The notes below the pieces were generated by a model. That model saw only the letters and a list, made by a program, of their open reading frames with translations. It made no database searches and was not told where the DNA came from. Below, in pieces: positions 44,834 to 55,229 of a stretch of 64,000 nucleotides of DNA. Origin of the DNA: Calliopum simillimum (lineage: Eukaryota; Arthropoda; Insecta; Diptera; Lauxaniidae); NCBI GenBank assembly GCA_951812925.1, contig OX638372.1, positions 44,886,245-44,950,244 on the forward strand. Reading direction: 5' to 3'. The first letter of the stretch is position 1. Each line of letters opens with the position of its first letter. A program made the position numbers and the translations under genes.

Positions 44834-47800
44834 CTGAAAGAGAAACAAACCAAGTAGAACAAAATACACCACTAATTTGTACACAATCACTCTACCTCTT
44901 TGGGACTCAAATCGCCTTTCCAAGTTGCAACCAGCTTGCAGAACATGCTATATGGACCACAACATGCCTGCTTGCGAAGACGTCCGTATTCACTTAGTTC
45001 AGCATAGGTCATTCCCATATCCTGCTCATCTGTTTGCATAAGTTGTCCCTCATGTAATGGTTCCAATTCCGCAGTCGGTGGTGCTTCAATAATTGACTCA
45101 AGCACGGGCAGATTGTACCTGTGGTAGAAAAACGCAAATTAATATTCACACAAACTTTTAAATGATTACTCCAACACCACTTACTTATCCTTGGCATAGC
45201 ATAAGAAACGGCGTAAATCCGTTTTTGAAATACCACCAATAGGATTTACATCTGCCGACGAGCAATCATATTTGGTCATATAACCACGCAATGATTCGTC
45301 GACATTGGCAGACCCTAAAACGAGTAGTCCACCCGGCCGATTACGCACCCAAAGCATTAACTGCGCAAAAATGTATGCCAAGACCATGCGTATGCGTGAC
45401 TGTATATTCTGCAGTGCCAAATTCTGTCGAGCGCAACCACCCTGCGTACGGAAGCGTGGCGTAAGGCCAGTAACAGCATTGAAGATGCCAAGCAATGCAT
45501 TGACGGCGCTATCAATGCTTATCTCAATGTGATAACTGCCCAGCTGTGAGGCAAGCAATGAGGCACGACGACGCGTTTCTTTGCTAGAATTTACGCTACC
45601 CATAAAGCAGGTGACCAGCAGGCGATTACATAATGCGGCCGGATTGTCAGGCGTATATTCGGCATCGGCAAGTATTTTACGTATATCATGGAGGACTTGT
45701 GCATCACCGCTCTGCACCGATTGTACAATCAGACGACACATCGAATGTACAATTGTTGCTGAACTACTGGAATCAACGCCACCACTGAGTGGCAAGAAGA
45801 AACCACCCTGACCAGAACGACGCAAGTAGTCCCATAGCCAACAGGCGGGTCCCAATGCAATTTCCTCTTCGGGTGTTTGATAAATCCATTGCAGCGGTAC
45901 GGATGAAGTCTTAAAGATATCACTATGCGTGGACATTTCAAAATCGCAAATGATACGTGGATAGGTGGGCGCTGCAGCGGCGATTAGGCAACGTGAACGC
46001 TGTGACACCCGATAGGAACGTATTTCCTCGAGATCAATGGTGGCGAGGGTGACTTCCTATGATGGAGCAAGGGAAAATTTACATATATTGAAATTAGAAT
46101 AGTAAGAGTTGGCGGTAGGAAATAATACTAAAAAAGCGAAATAATGGGCGTTATTTCATCTATAAAAAACGAAACAACGCCCAAATTATATCCATATAAA
46201 TAAATTGGCATTAGGAAATAACGCAAAAAAAAAGATATAAAGCCCAAAAAATAAAATCACGTAATAACGCCCAAAACAAAAAGCGAAGGAACGCCCAAAA
46301 AATATGAGATAGCGTCCAAAAACAAAAACGAAGTAACGCCCAAATATTTTTCATACAAATTTGGGCGATAATCATTTTGGAAATAACGCCCAAAATTTTT
46401 GCTTTATTTCGTTTTTTTTTGGGCGTTATTTCGTTTTAAAAAAAAAAAAAAAAAAACGAAATAACGCCCAAAAACAAAAAAAGAAATAACGCCGAAATAA
46501 CTTTCATACAAATAAATTTTGGGCGTTATTTCCAAAATGATTTTCGTCCAAATTTGTATGAAAATAATTTGGGCGTTATTTGGTTTCTGTTTTAGGGCGT
46601 TATTTCATAATTTTTGGGCGTTATTTCGTTTTTATTTTGGACTTTATTACGTCATTTTATGTTTTGGGCTTTATTTGGTTTTTTTGGCGTTATTTCGTAA
46701 TATTTTTGATACACAATTTTCTACCGCCACGGTGCGCCTTATGAGTTCTATTTGATAAAACCTACCACATCTTGTAGCGCAAACTGTTTACTTCTGGCTA
46801 TGATTTCACCATTTAATGCTATGGCAGAGCAGCCATTAAAGTAGACACGTTGGCCATCACAACCTCTTAGATTACTGAACAAATATGCGCCACCAGCCTT
46901 GAAGCTGGCATTGCGTATTAAATCGGTGGTAATGTGTGCTTTACGTAGCTCCATATAACTCCCAGAGCCATTGACGATGATTTCGACGCCGGACAAGGAC
47001 ATATCAATGTGTTTGCTAGAAATGCAAAAAATTTAAGAAAGAGAATTGATATAAAAGTGAAATAACTAAGTACCTGCGTACGTTCCAAAGCTCTTCGCAA
47101 ATCTCGTAGCCAATACATGTGTCTTTCGTAGCAATGACAGCATCACCAATTGGTACTGTATCTTGACCCGTATGCTGAGCGATCATGCGTGGCACAAAGT
47201 AATCCTCTGTTTGTAGTGACTAAATACGAAAAGAAATAAGTCGACATTTTGGCATAGTGCCATACAATTTAAAAAACAAACCTTAGTCCATGCTGTAAAC
47301 CAACGCGTTTCCCGATAATTGTCATCATCACACATTGACATTTTTGGACGTATGAGTAGTATTTGTCGATTAAAGAAGGCCACACGGCAGTTGTAGGCAA
47401 CATTACGGTGCATTATTGGCATACCAACATCGACCAGGATGTTCTCACTGCATACATAAATTGGAACAAAATTAGAAGAAAATCAATGGAAAAAACTACT
47501 GTCGCTGACAGTTTCGCTATTCTTACATTGAGTGCCTACAACTATGCAGCAAAAAAACTGCATCATTTACTTAAGAACTCATATACAGTTCATCTCAACT
47601 AAAGTTAGTTTCGATTGCATATTTTTAGGCAGTCATTTGTAATGTTTAAGATGTTTAACTGTGAATGCACTATGCTTACCATATTGGTGACATCATTATT
47701 TCCAGCAGAACCTCCCATGAGTGAAGATATGTATCAGGTTCGCGAAAGTGATCTTCGCAACTGTAACCGCTGTGGACAGATTGGACAAAAATATAACAAA

Positions 47801-49598
47801 AACTTTAACTTTTGATTTATGCAAAATACATCTAATCATACTACTATATAAAATACGTCTGTCTGTCTGTATCTACATAACTCGAAAACCATTCGTCTGA
47901 TTTGCATGATTTTTTCTTTCCTTGATAGATATTTTGCATGGCAAGGTTTTAGGATACATTTTTTTCCAAATAACTTCGGCTGCTTCCAGGTTCTAGGAAA
48001 ATCCCATAATTCAAAAATTAGTTATCCGATTCGCATGATTTGTTGCTTTCGAAGACAAGCTATCAGGTGAGATTCCAGCTTTCCACTTTGAAATACCCTC
48101 GGCATCGCCCGGAATATTAAAAAATTTTGGCACCGGGACAAATAACATCCGCTGGAAAAATCTCCAACACAACGATGTAAAAAAAGACCTTCTGAGACTG
48201 TTTGACAGATATGGATGAGATTAAGTACATATATTTTTAAAGAATATCAGGAACGGGCGAACGAAGTCGCTCACGGGCAACTAGTACTTCTATAAAAAAT
48301 AAATTTTGTTTGTGTGTTCGTTTTTTATGGACTCGAATACCACTTGACCGATTTCGAAGAAATTTAGATAGTTTGTTAGTATAGATCAGCAGAAGATTAT
48401 GTGGTAGAAAAGAGGGCAGTACCATGCCCGTAAAAAACTAAACTTCAAAGTAGGCGTGGCACCGATCCTAATGAGAAAATACTCTTTTATGGCCCCTAAG
48501 TCCCTGCACCAATTTTGATAAAATTCAGTTTGAAGACAGACTGAAACCGATTAAGAGTTTTTTGTCTTTAGTGGGCGTGGCAGCACTCCTAATGGGTGAA
48601 TATCCGTCAAGACTAAACCACAACACCGATTTTCATGGATTTCTGATTGAGAATGGGCTGAAAAATATAATGATCCATGCTTGTTGGTAGCAAATACAAA
48701 TATATTTGTTTTTTAGTTGTAGTGGCACCACTCTAAACAGCAAAAAAAAAAAGGACGTGGCACCACCTATTTTTTCAGCAGATGTTATTTGTTTCGATGC
48801 TCTTTATATATATACTGAATCTCATCCATATGGCTCAAATAGTTTCGGAGATATGATGTGTTTTATAATTGTAGGGCGTGGCACTGTCCACTTTTCCATT
48901 GGAAATTATTTCTGTCTGTGCCAATTAAACTTACCACATTTTATATATCTGTGTCTAATAGATTCGGAGACATGACGAATTTATTTTTGGGGCGTGGCAC
49001 CGCCTATTTTCATTTTGAGTTGATTTCATTTTACTCGATTTGGTTGAATGCTTATAAATTTGTTCATATGTATTTCCTGTGTTTGGTGCGACTTACATTT
49101 TGAGACAAAAAAAGCGATTTTTTCAAAATTCAAGAGATTCCAGCCCGTGATACTATTTTTGTGGATCAGATTTTGTAAAAATCGGTATCTTGAAAGATTG
49201 GTGAATGTCACGCCTTTGAATTCTTATTTATAACGTACTTACACGTAGTGTGTCGGTTAAGGGGCAAAACTCATTAACCCCTTAACGACTAAAGGCAAAT
49301 GTGTTTGTCAGCTACCCCATTTGCTTGGATGAAAACTTTATCAACCCCCCCATTACTTCAATTTTGAGTTTTAACTCTTAACCAACGATATGTCTAGTCA
49401 AATGTCTTGTGTGCCTATGCAATTATTACCCATCAAATTTTTTGTAACTCACCAAACCTCCAATTCTGGTCCCGTACGATATGATGCACCCATTTCTTTC
49501 GCCTCCAATATCGACTGCAAAATTCTCGCCAAATTTCCTTCAAAGTCCAATGCCCATTGATTGAGCGTAGTAATGGCGACTGTGATTTTACGACCCAT
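44330..49598 (-). CDS. Nadsyn: Glutamine-dependent NAD+ synthetase
   Basis: Makes NAD+ from nicotinic acid adenine dinucleotide, ATP and glutamine, the last step of de novo and Preiss-Handler NAD synthesis. Eight coding exons on the minus strand: 49598-49453, 47769-47680, 47447-47282, 47219-47074, 47015-46766, 46056-45185, 45118-44896, 44833-44330. They sum to 2,397 nt (798 residues plus stop), and every junction is GT-AG and in phase. Residues 1 to about 275 are the nitrilase-type glutaminase, with the expected triad Glu45 (RTGPELEV), Lys114 (LLIRPKM) and Cys175 (GYEICEELW). The synthetase half has the ATP-pyrophosphatase loop SGGVDSSSS at 357-365. The C-terminal Ser/Gly-rich tail ends [18 protein letters not shown]. 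The start MGRK at 49598 has a good context (GAAATGG), but the frame stays open upstream; see the leader exon. Nothing is broken. Confidence 0.97.
44896..45118 (-). CDS. Nadsyn: Nadsyn coding exon 7
   Basis: 223 bp, encoding [20 protein letters not shown] through WKGDLSPKE, flanked by introns of 66 and 62 bp. Confidence 0.95.
45185..46056 (-). CDS. Nadsyn: Nadsyn coding exon 6
   Basis: The largest exon (872 bp), residues 267-556 plus two bases. It holds the synthetase ATP-binding loop [45 protein letters not shown] and [17 protein letters not shown], all characteristic of eukaryotic NAD synthetases. The donor GTAAGT splits a Lys codon. Confidence 0.96.
46111..46728. mobile_element. GGGCGTTATTTC-saturated foldback in Nadsyn intron
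   Basis: Bounded by GGCGGTAGG (left) and CTACCGCC (right). The 618-bp body is little more than GGGCGTTATTTC, AAATAACGCCC and variants in both orientations, separated by A or T runs, so it can fold in many ways. A related element at 52092-52680 has a clear target duplication; this one does not show one. Confidence 0.8.
46766..47015 (-). CDS. Nadsyn: Nadsyn coding exon 5
   Basis: 250 bp, encoding [19 protein letters not shown] through SKQFALQDV. The donor GTAGGT opens the 709-bp intron that holds the GGGCGTTATTTC foldback. Confidence 0.95.
47074..47219 (-). CDS. Nadsyn: Nadsyn coding exon 4
   Basis: 146 bp, encoding [18 protein letters not shown] through EELWNVR, with catalytic Cys175 in GYEICEE. 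Flanked by introns of 62 and 58 bp. Confidence 0.95.
47282..47447 (-). CDS. Nadsyn: Nadsyn coding exon 3
   Basis: 166 bp, encoding [15 protein letters not shown] through RWFTAWTK, with Lys114 in LIRPKM. It ends in phase 0; the donor is GTTTGT. Confidence 0.95.
47680..47769 (-). CDS. Nadsyn: Nadsyn coding exon 2
   Basis: A 90-bp exon encoding [20 protein letters not shown] and LLEIMMSPI between split Cys codons. It is too short to stand out as an open frame, but it exactly fills the gap between exons 1 and 3. Acceptor TCCACAG, donor GTAAGC. Confidence 0.95.
47820..49260. repeat. Degenerate GGCGTGGCACC-type repeat in large Nadsyn intron
   Basis: Starts with GTCTGTCTGTCTGTATCT and ACATAACTCGAAAACCATTC. 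It then carries imperfect units with GGCGTGGCACCGATCCTAAT, GGCGTGGCAGCACTCCTAAT, GGACGTGGCACCACC and GGCGTGGCACTGTCC spaced 90-130 bp apart. Fills most of intron 47770-49452. Confidence 0.7.
49265..49385. repeat. Fragment shared with the element at 29716-30552
   Basis: AACCCCTTAACGACTAAAGG, then CAGCTACCCCATTTGCTTGG, matches the right part of the element downstream of ovo. No terminal repeat is present. Confidence 0.55.
49453..49598 (-). CDS. Nadsyn: Nadsyn coding exon 1
   Basis: 48 codons plus two bases (TG) of a Cys codon. Encodes [18 protein letters not shown] through RTGPELEV, including catalytic Glu45. The donor is GTGAGT. Confidence 0.95.
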
Positions 49599-49649
49599 TT
49601 CGATGCGACCAACGATTTTTGAATTATTGCCAAGTTGCGAAGAGCCAAG
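49599..49649 (-). CDS. Nadsyn: Possible in-frame 5' extension of Nadsyn exon 1
   Basis: Between a strong acceptor (long pyrimidine run, then TTTTTAG; exon begins at 49649) and the MGRK start lie exactly 17 open codons ([17 protein letters not shown]). They are coding only if translation starts in the leader exon; otherwise this is 5' UTR. Confidence 0.45.
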
Positions 49650-50690
49650 CTAAAAACAAAAAAAAAAAAAAAGAGAAATAAATAAAAATTACAAAAAATT
49701 GAATGACAGGATAATTAATGTGGCAACAAGTTGGATTACTAAAAAAAAAAAACTATTAAAATATTCAGAGGCGCAGCAGCAGGAGCGAAGTAGTGCCACT
49801 CTTCGCCAATAAAGGACGATGACTTTTACTTTTTCTGTAGAGTTAAATAATTAATTACCGTTAATTTGCAAATGAAACCGAGGTAATAAATGTGAGAAAT
49901 AGTAAAAAAAGGACACACACACACACACGAGGAAAGGATAACACCAAAGGACGTTGTAGTAAGTGCGCGTGCCAAAACAATGAAGGCAACTGCAAGTGTA
50001 TGCTCCGGCTGGCATTGCTGGCGTTTGTTGCCAACGAATGCAGTCGGTGTTATTATTAGGGTGCTGTTGCCATTTGTTGGAATTTTGTAATGGCAGTTGG
50101 TAACGTGGTTTTTTGTTGTTGCTTTTTGTTTGGCTTTCGATGTTTTGTTTTGATTATCGATCAAGCTTTCGTTGTTGGCTTTTGTATAGGTTTTTTTTTT
50201 TTTGCAACCCCTTAAAATGTTTCAGTGTTGGAATTTGGCATGGGGCATGAAAGGTACAAACGTATGCATTGGTAGTTAGACGGGTTAATGTAACTATTAA
50301 AGGAATTTCCTTGACGCAGAGGTAGACGACGCCAACTATATGAACAGTGCGAAAATCGGCAGAATGACTAGCGAATTTTGTGTTCTTTTGGCAGTAAGTC
50401 AGAGGTTTTTTCTTTTGTTGTTGTTCTTTTTCAAATTTCTGCTATGTGAGAATCACTTTGTGGTTTTATTTATTTCTTTGTATTTTATGATGTCCTTGGT
50501 TATTTACTTTTTGCTTGACTGTAAGGTTAAAGGAGTTTTTTCTCTTTTTTTTTTTGTTTTGCTCATTTTTATTTGTAATCTATTAAAGTGCGCTGAAATT
50601 CAAGAAAGTTTCAGATTTTCTTAGAAAGCGAAGTCAGAATCAATGACTTGGTAGAGTTATTTCTAAACTTTGAAATGTATTTTATTTTAC
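49650..50690 (-). other. Nadsyn: Putative 5' intron of Nadsyn
   Basis: 1,041 bp, mostly unique sequence, with an AC microsatellite at about 49913-49929 and T-tracts. Open frames at 49826-50164 (minus) and 50340-50624 (plus) lack domains. Confidence 0.45.
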
Positions 50691-50870
50691 CTTTTCTGCT
50701 TCATGGCTATTAATGGAATTTGATCCTGTCGTGTCATTTTGTCTACACGCTGCAGCGCTTTGCTTTGTTCGTTGTTGATTTCGTATAAAGAACGACTTGC
50801 GTGAATTTGGTGTAAAATTAGAAAATTTACATTTTACGATTTGCCCCGCGGCTAATCGATTTCTTAACAT
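50691..50870 (-). CDS. Nadsyn: Candidate Nadsyn leader exon (possible mitochondrial presequence) or 5' UTR exon
   Basis: An open frame of exactly 60 codons from ATG at 50870 to a donor (AAAAG|GTAAAA) at 50691/50690. Spliced over the intron 50690-49650, it joins in phase 0 to the 17 open codons before MGRK, giving a 77-residue extension and an 875-residue protein. The first 36 residues have nine Lys/Arg (for example MLRNRLAAGQIVKCKF) and no Asp or Glu, which is typical of a mitochondrial targeting peptide. The alternative is that this exon is untranslated and MGRK is the only start. The exon and its splicing are inferred from sequence alone. Confidence 0.45.
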
Positions 50871-50884
50871 TATTCACAAAATTA

Positions 50885-50892
50885 TATCGATA
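50885..50892. promoter_or_regulatory. Nadsyn: DRE motif TATCGATA upstream of Nadsyn
   Basis: The 8-bp palindrome TATCGATA is the Drosophila DNA-replication-related element core, bound by DREF and common at housekeeping promoters. It sits 15 bp upstream of the ATG of the candidate leader exon, fitting a promoter for the minus-strand gene. If transcription starts shortly downstream of it, some transcripts could miss the first ATG. Confidence 0.55.
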
Positions 50893-51459
50893 GCAGAGTT
50901 TATTTATTTTTAGTTTTAAAATTGATTACTTTACAAAGTTTTCATAGATTATGCTTTGATTTTTGTAATGACAAGTGGCACAGAAATAAAATGGTTGATT
51001 ATGATAACTTTTTTAAAAGTTGTCTATAAATTGAACATGTAAATTTAATTGTTGACTTTTCGTTTCTATCTAAATAGTATCATTTAAGTTATCTTAAAAA
51101 AAATTACTAGGCGTATTAATCACACTCATTTAGGATATTCGACGTCCAGTGATTTTTTTCAAAAAATAAACCTGACCCTGGGATCAAATCGTCTGTTCAG
51201 TAAACGGAACGGCATTCGTAAGAAATAAAATTCCGTTGTACGTCAGACGATTGAACGGATACGAATGATGACATACGGCTGAAGACGGAATGTAATTTTA
51301 GATTACACGTTATTTTTTGAAATTTGAAATAGAAAAATATATGTGAAAGTTTTTACTTCACCATTCAATTACATGCGATAAAAAAGGAATAAAACAATGA
51401 ACCCGCGTTATTATGTTATTTAATGGTTCTGAAGCGAGTGAAATTCTTGAAACTGGTTC

Positions 51460-51612
51460 GAAAGCAGTTGCGAGATTAGAGTAACCCACTGGCATTATAA
51501 CACGCAGAAAAGATTGTTTGGAAAGTATTTGCGGCAAATTACCGAATAAAAATATTTGGCATCCATGGGCGCGGGTTCAAATCCTAGCATGGGCCATTCT
51601 TTTTTGTTAAAT
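51460..51612 (+). other. Possible tRNA-derived (SINE-like) fragment 1
   Basis: GGTTCAAATCC at 51574-51584 is a full match to the tRNA B-box/T-loop pattern, flanked by GGGCGCG and TAGCATGGGCC, with a T-run at about 51600. AGATTAGAGTAACCCACTGG upstream is a loose A-box candidate. The T stem does not pair properly, so it is not a functional tRNA. Confidence 0.35.
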
Positions 51613-51777
51613 TTTTTTTAGTTCAGTTTTTTAGTTTAGTTTTTTTTAGTGAACTATCTCTTTTCCTTTTTTTTAATTAAGTTACTTTTGTTTAATGAAA
51701 TTGAAATTAAATACACAATGAAGCATTCTAATATCAAATTGCGTACACAAATTGTTTACCTGCTTATAACATACGTC

Positions 51778-51872
51778 AGTGGTGTAGAGGATAAGTTTCA
51801 GTCTGTCAGTCGGAAGGTCCTAGGTTCGCTTCAAACCCGGGTGCGGCCGGTCATTCAATAATTTTTTTTTTT
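51778..51872 (+). other. Possible tRNA-derived (SINE-like) fragment 2
   Basis: AGTGGTGTAGAGGATAAG resembles an A box, and GGTTCGCTTCAAACCC, about 45 nt on, resembles a B box with an insertion. A T-run follows at 51861-51872. The order and spacing fit a tRNA-derived retroposon head, but the fold is not tRNA-like. Confidence 0.35.
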
Positions 51873-52004
51873 TAATGTTTAAAATTTAAAGTGTTTGACT
51901 CTAAAGATTATTATATTTGCCGCAAGTAGTTCCATCTATATCACTTGTGGTAAACAATTTTTTTTATAGAGTGTAAATACTGCGTAAGATCCATATAACA
52001 CCGC

Positions 52005-54245
52005 CCGACACGACTTTGCACAACTGAAAAAAACCAATATATTCTGAAAATATCGCTAAAAAAAAGTTAAAAGTGTCATTCCAAATTTTCTGGCGTTAGG
52101 AAATAACGCCCAAGGAAATAACGCCAAAAAAAAAACCAAATAACGCCCAAATTATTTTCATATAAATTTGGGCGATAATCATTTTGGAAATAACGCCCAA
52201 AAAATTGGGCTTTATTTCGTTTTTTTTTTCGGCGTTATTTCCTTTTTTTTAAAAAACGAAATAACGCCCAAAAAAAAAAAGAAATGACGTTATAACGTCC
52301 AAAATAAAAAACGAAATACTCCAAAAAATATGAAAAAACGCCCAAAATCAAAAACGAAATAACGCCCAAATTATTTTCATAAAAATTTGCGCGATTATCA
52401 TTTTGGAAATGACGCCCAAAATTTATTTCTACGAAAATAATTTCGACGTTATTTCGTTTTGGGCGTTATTTCATTTTTTAAAAATAAAACGAAATAACGC
52501 CTAAAAAAAAAACGAAATAAAGCCTAAATTTTTGGGCGTTATTTATAAAATGATTATCGCCCAAATTTGTTTTTGAGCGTTATTTCATATTTTTTGGGCG
52601 TTATTACGTCATTTTATTTTTTGGGCGTTATTTCGTTTTTTTTTTTGGCGTTATTTCCTTGGGCTTTATTTCCTAACGCCAAATTTTCTGGATCACGCCG
52701 AATTTTTTTTGATCGATTTTTGAAGTTTTCTATTCATGTGTTGGGTCAACATACTAAAGCTTACGATCCTTACATCTGAGGTATATCACGTGTCTTGAAA
52801 ACTTATCCAGGATATTAAGAGAAATATTTTTTATAAAACCTTAACACTGTACATACCCCACAAATGGGTAATTTTTAAATTTTTTTTAAAAAGATTCAAA
52901 AATTCCCCTAAAACAAGGTAATAGTGAGTCAGAATGTACTGCAGAAATATTTGCAATAAAGTTTCACTAATATTTAATTGACGAACACTAAAAAGTCGGA
53001 ACTTCATCGCGAAAGCCAAAAAAACGCTAATCAATAAAAACTGTCTCACATTAAATTTTTATTAGATTTTTGACGCATTTTTCTTAAGTTTTAGGCATTT
53101 CTCGCCTTTGGTGACCCCCAGTGAGATTTTTTGTAGAATATTTTGTGCAACACTTTAACCCATTATAGCCAAGTTTTTGAAAAAAAAAAAAAAAAAGTCA
53201 ATAAGACCAATAAAACAGGATATAATGGGTTAATGTGTTCTAGGGAAATGTTCCATTTGTAATTTCGTTATAATTTTGGGACAAGTTTTATTAAAAATGT
53301 CAATAATCGAAACGCGATATAAAGGGACAGACATTGTCCATATGCATATGCTGGTTACTTTGTCGTAAAACAAATCTGAATTCATTAAAAAGGCAAAAAA
53401 ACGTCCAAAGGTTTGAAATAATATCCATGAGAATTTTTTCAAGTTTTCTGAAGGTCATTTCGAAGGACTCATCGCCGTTTAATGTAAAATCTCGGTTTAT
53501 ACAGTTTTTATTTTATTGCGATCCCAGAAATTCTCGGAATAAGTCCTGCGATATCTCCAAATGTTCGCTTTTAATAAAGAAATATAAAAAATAGTATCGC
53601 AAACTAACTATCAAACACACATTATCTTTTTCGCTAAAATACCCACAGGAACCGTATTTTCGAAATTTCACCATACTTTAAAATTCAAAAAATTAATTTT
53701 GGATAAAACTTTTTGTCCCAAAACTATAACGAAATTACACCAGGAATATTTTCTTAGAACACATTAACCCATTATATCCTATTTTTGTGGGTCCTTTTCA
53801 AAAACAAGGCTACAATGGCTTAAAACAGGGGTCACCGAAGAAAAGAAATGCTTCAAACTTAAGAATAATGCATAAAAAAACTAATTAACATTAAATATGT
53901 GAGGTCTTTATTGATATTGACGATTTTTTGGCTTTCGCGATTAAGTTTCGACTTTATAGTGTTCGGCAACTGTTAGTGAAATTTTATAGCAAATATTTCC
54001 GATCCATTAGTTCCCCGTTTTAGGGGTCATTTTTAACCTTTTCTTAAAAGGAACAAAAATTACCCATTTGTAAGGGATGTAGAGGGTTAGAAGGTTAAGT
54101 TTTTAGAACACGTAAAATTTAGTATGTCGACTCAACTTCAAAAATCGGTTAAAAAAAAATTCGACCTGATTCAGAAAATCGGGAAGACACGCATAACTTA
54201 TTTTAAGACATATTTTCTGAATATGTTTTTTTTTCAGTTGTGCAA
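52005..54245. mobile_element. Large foldback element, interrupted by a nested insertion
   Basis: The left arm begins near CCGACACGACTTTGCACAAC and its inverse (AGTTGTGCAACC) ends near 54245. Pairing covers TTCTGAAAATAT, TTTTCTGGATCACGCCGAA, GATCGATTTTTGAAG, CATACTAAA, ACCCATTTGTAAG and the text around the Ala/Lys-rich GCGAAAGCCAAAAAA. Arms total several hundred bp each, the centre is near 53400-53500, and a 589-bp element sits in the left arm. A half-copy is at 55795-56525. Confidence 0.8.
52092..52680. mobile_element. GGGCGTTATTTC-saturated foldback with 9-bp target duplication
   Basis: Starts GGCGTTAGGAAATAACGCCC, ends with its near inverse GGGCTTTATTTCCTAACGCC, and is flanked by direct repeats of AAATTTTCT (52083-52091 and 52681-52689). 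The uninterrupted right arm of the host foldback (CGATTTTCTGAATCAG, about 54165) shows the empty-site sequence, confirming the insertion. The body is alternating GGGCGTTATTTC and AAATAACGCCC with A/T runs. A 9-bp duplication suits Mutator-like elements, but I see no transposase. Confidence 0.9.
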
Positions 54246-54358
54246 CCAAAACCTGAATTTCTATAAAAAAATGCGAATTCAAAAAATGTTCAAATGCTCA
54301 AAGTGTTCTTTATCCCACCACTGGCGCCATATTAACGCAAAATTCGATTTCCTTTCAG

Positions 54359-54412
54359 CCTGCCACCTCGCCGCCAACGAGCAAGCGTAATAATAAACTG
54401 TACACTACATAA
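54359..54412 (+). CDS. Possible terminal exon of an unknown plus-strand gene
   Basis: After a good acceptor (TTTCCTTTCAG, ending 54358) a GC-richer open stretch reads PATSPPTSKRNNKLYTT and then stops at 54410-54412. The sharp rise in GC at the acceptor is exon-like. I find no upstream exons, and the preceding 2 kb is a foldback element, so it may be accidental or a relic. Product unknown. Confidence 0.2.
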   Translation, partial: PATSPPTSKRNNKLYTT

Positions 54413-55229
54413 AGGTTATTGACTTCTGACACACGTTTCCTATCGTCGTCATCATTGCAATGGCGTTAGTTCCGCTTCCTATTTCTAGCATTGGCACCTT
54501 TCATGTTTCAATTGCGCGCCATTTTTAGGTGCTGAAGTTGCAAAAAAGAACAACAACATATAAACAAATTGCTAATAAATGTGCATTTGGCATAAAATCG
54601 CCGTTGGAAACGCATTGCAAATATTGGGGGTTTTTGATTGCCAAATAGAAAAAAAAAAAAAACAAAATTCAAAAAAACAGTTAAAACAAACACTTTGAGG
54701 AAAATTAAAATATTTTTCATAATTGAAAAACTAATCAAATAGTTTAGAGCTTTTCTATTTTCATTTTCAAATAAAAGCGTTTTACTGAAATTTTGGCAAA
54801 TATTTTATATCAGAAATAACGGGATAAATTTTACGCGCAGCCAAATAAAGTGGCTTTTAACTTTGCTCATTGAAGGAGCAATCTCGATCGATCATGAAAT
54901 AAATCGAATCTTTAGCTGCAAATCTTCATATGTGAATGCGTTTGTGTCAGTTTATTTGTAATAAAGAAAACAAAAGAAAAAAAACAACCATTTGATTCTG
55001 CAAAATTGTGTGAATGCATGAATTTGTGATTATGTGAATTGCTATCTTTTTATTTGTATCTATTGTTTTTTTTTTCTCATAACACTCAGTGAATCCTTTA
55101 ATAAAAATCGCGTTTATATTTTGAGACGATTTTTTTTTCTTTTTTTAATAAATATTTTTAATCAATTTTCGGCATACCACAAAAATTTGAGTGAAATTTT
55201 TAGTTTGGTTTTTTTAAATATTCAGAAGC
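54413..55229. other. Non-coding DNA, partly unique
   Basis: The part to about 54540 is less AT-rich (CCTATCGTCGTCATCATTGC); the rest is AT-rich with A-tracts. A CGATCGATC string lies near 54886. No gene recognised. Confidence 0.35.

Larger units (their letters stand above)
50893..52004. other. Intergenic DNA with tRNA-like fragments
   Basis: AT-rich. A small imperfect inverted repeat (TCGTCTGTTCAG / CGTCAGACGATTGAACGG) lies at about 51188-51265. Two pol III-like segments are listed separately. No gene recognised. Confidence 0.4.

Noticed and set aside
46211..46755. Trp/Ala/Leu-rich frames ([11 protein letters not shown] type)
   Set aside because: Translation of the GGGCGTTATTTC array; the same peptide arises at 52.6 kb from the related element.
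47363..47815. Plus-strand open frames across Nadsyn introns and exon 2
   Set aside because: Antisense of Nadsyn exons; the minus strand gives the conserved protein with correct splice sites.
51574..51584. A functional tRNA gene
   Set aside because: B box is good, but the T stem does not pair and no acceptor or anticodon stem can be drawn.
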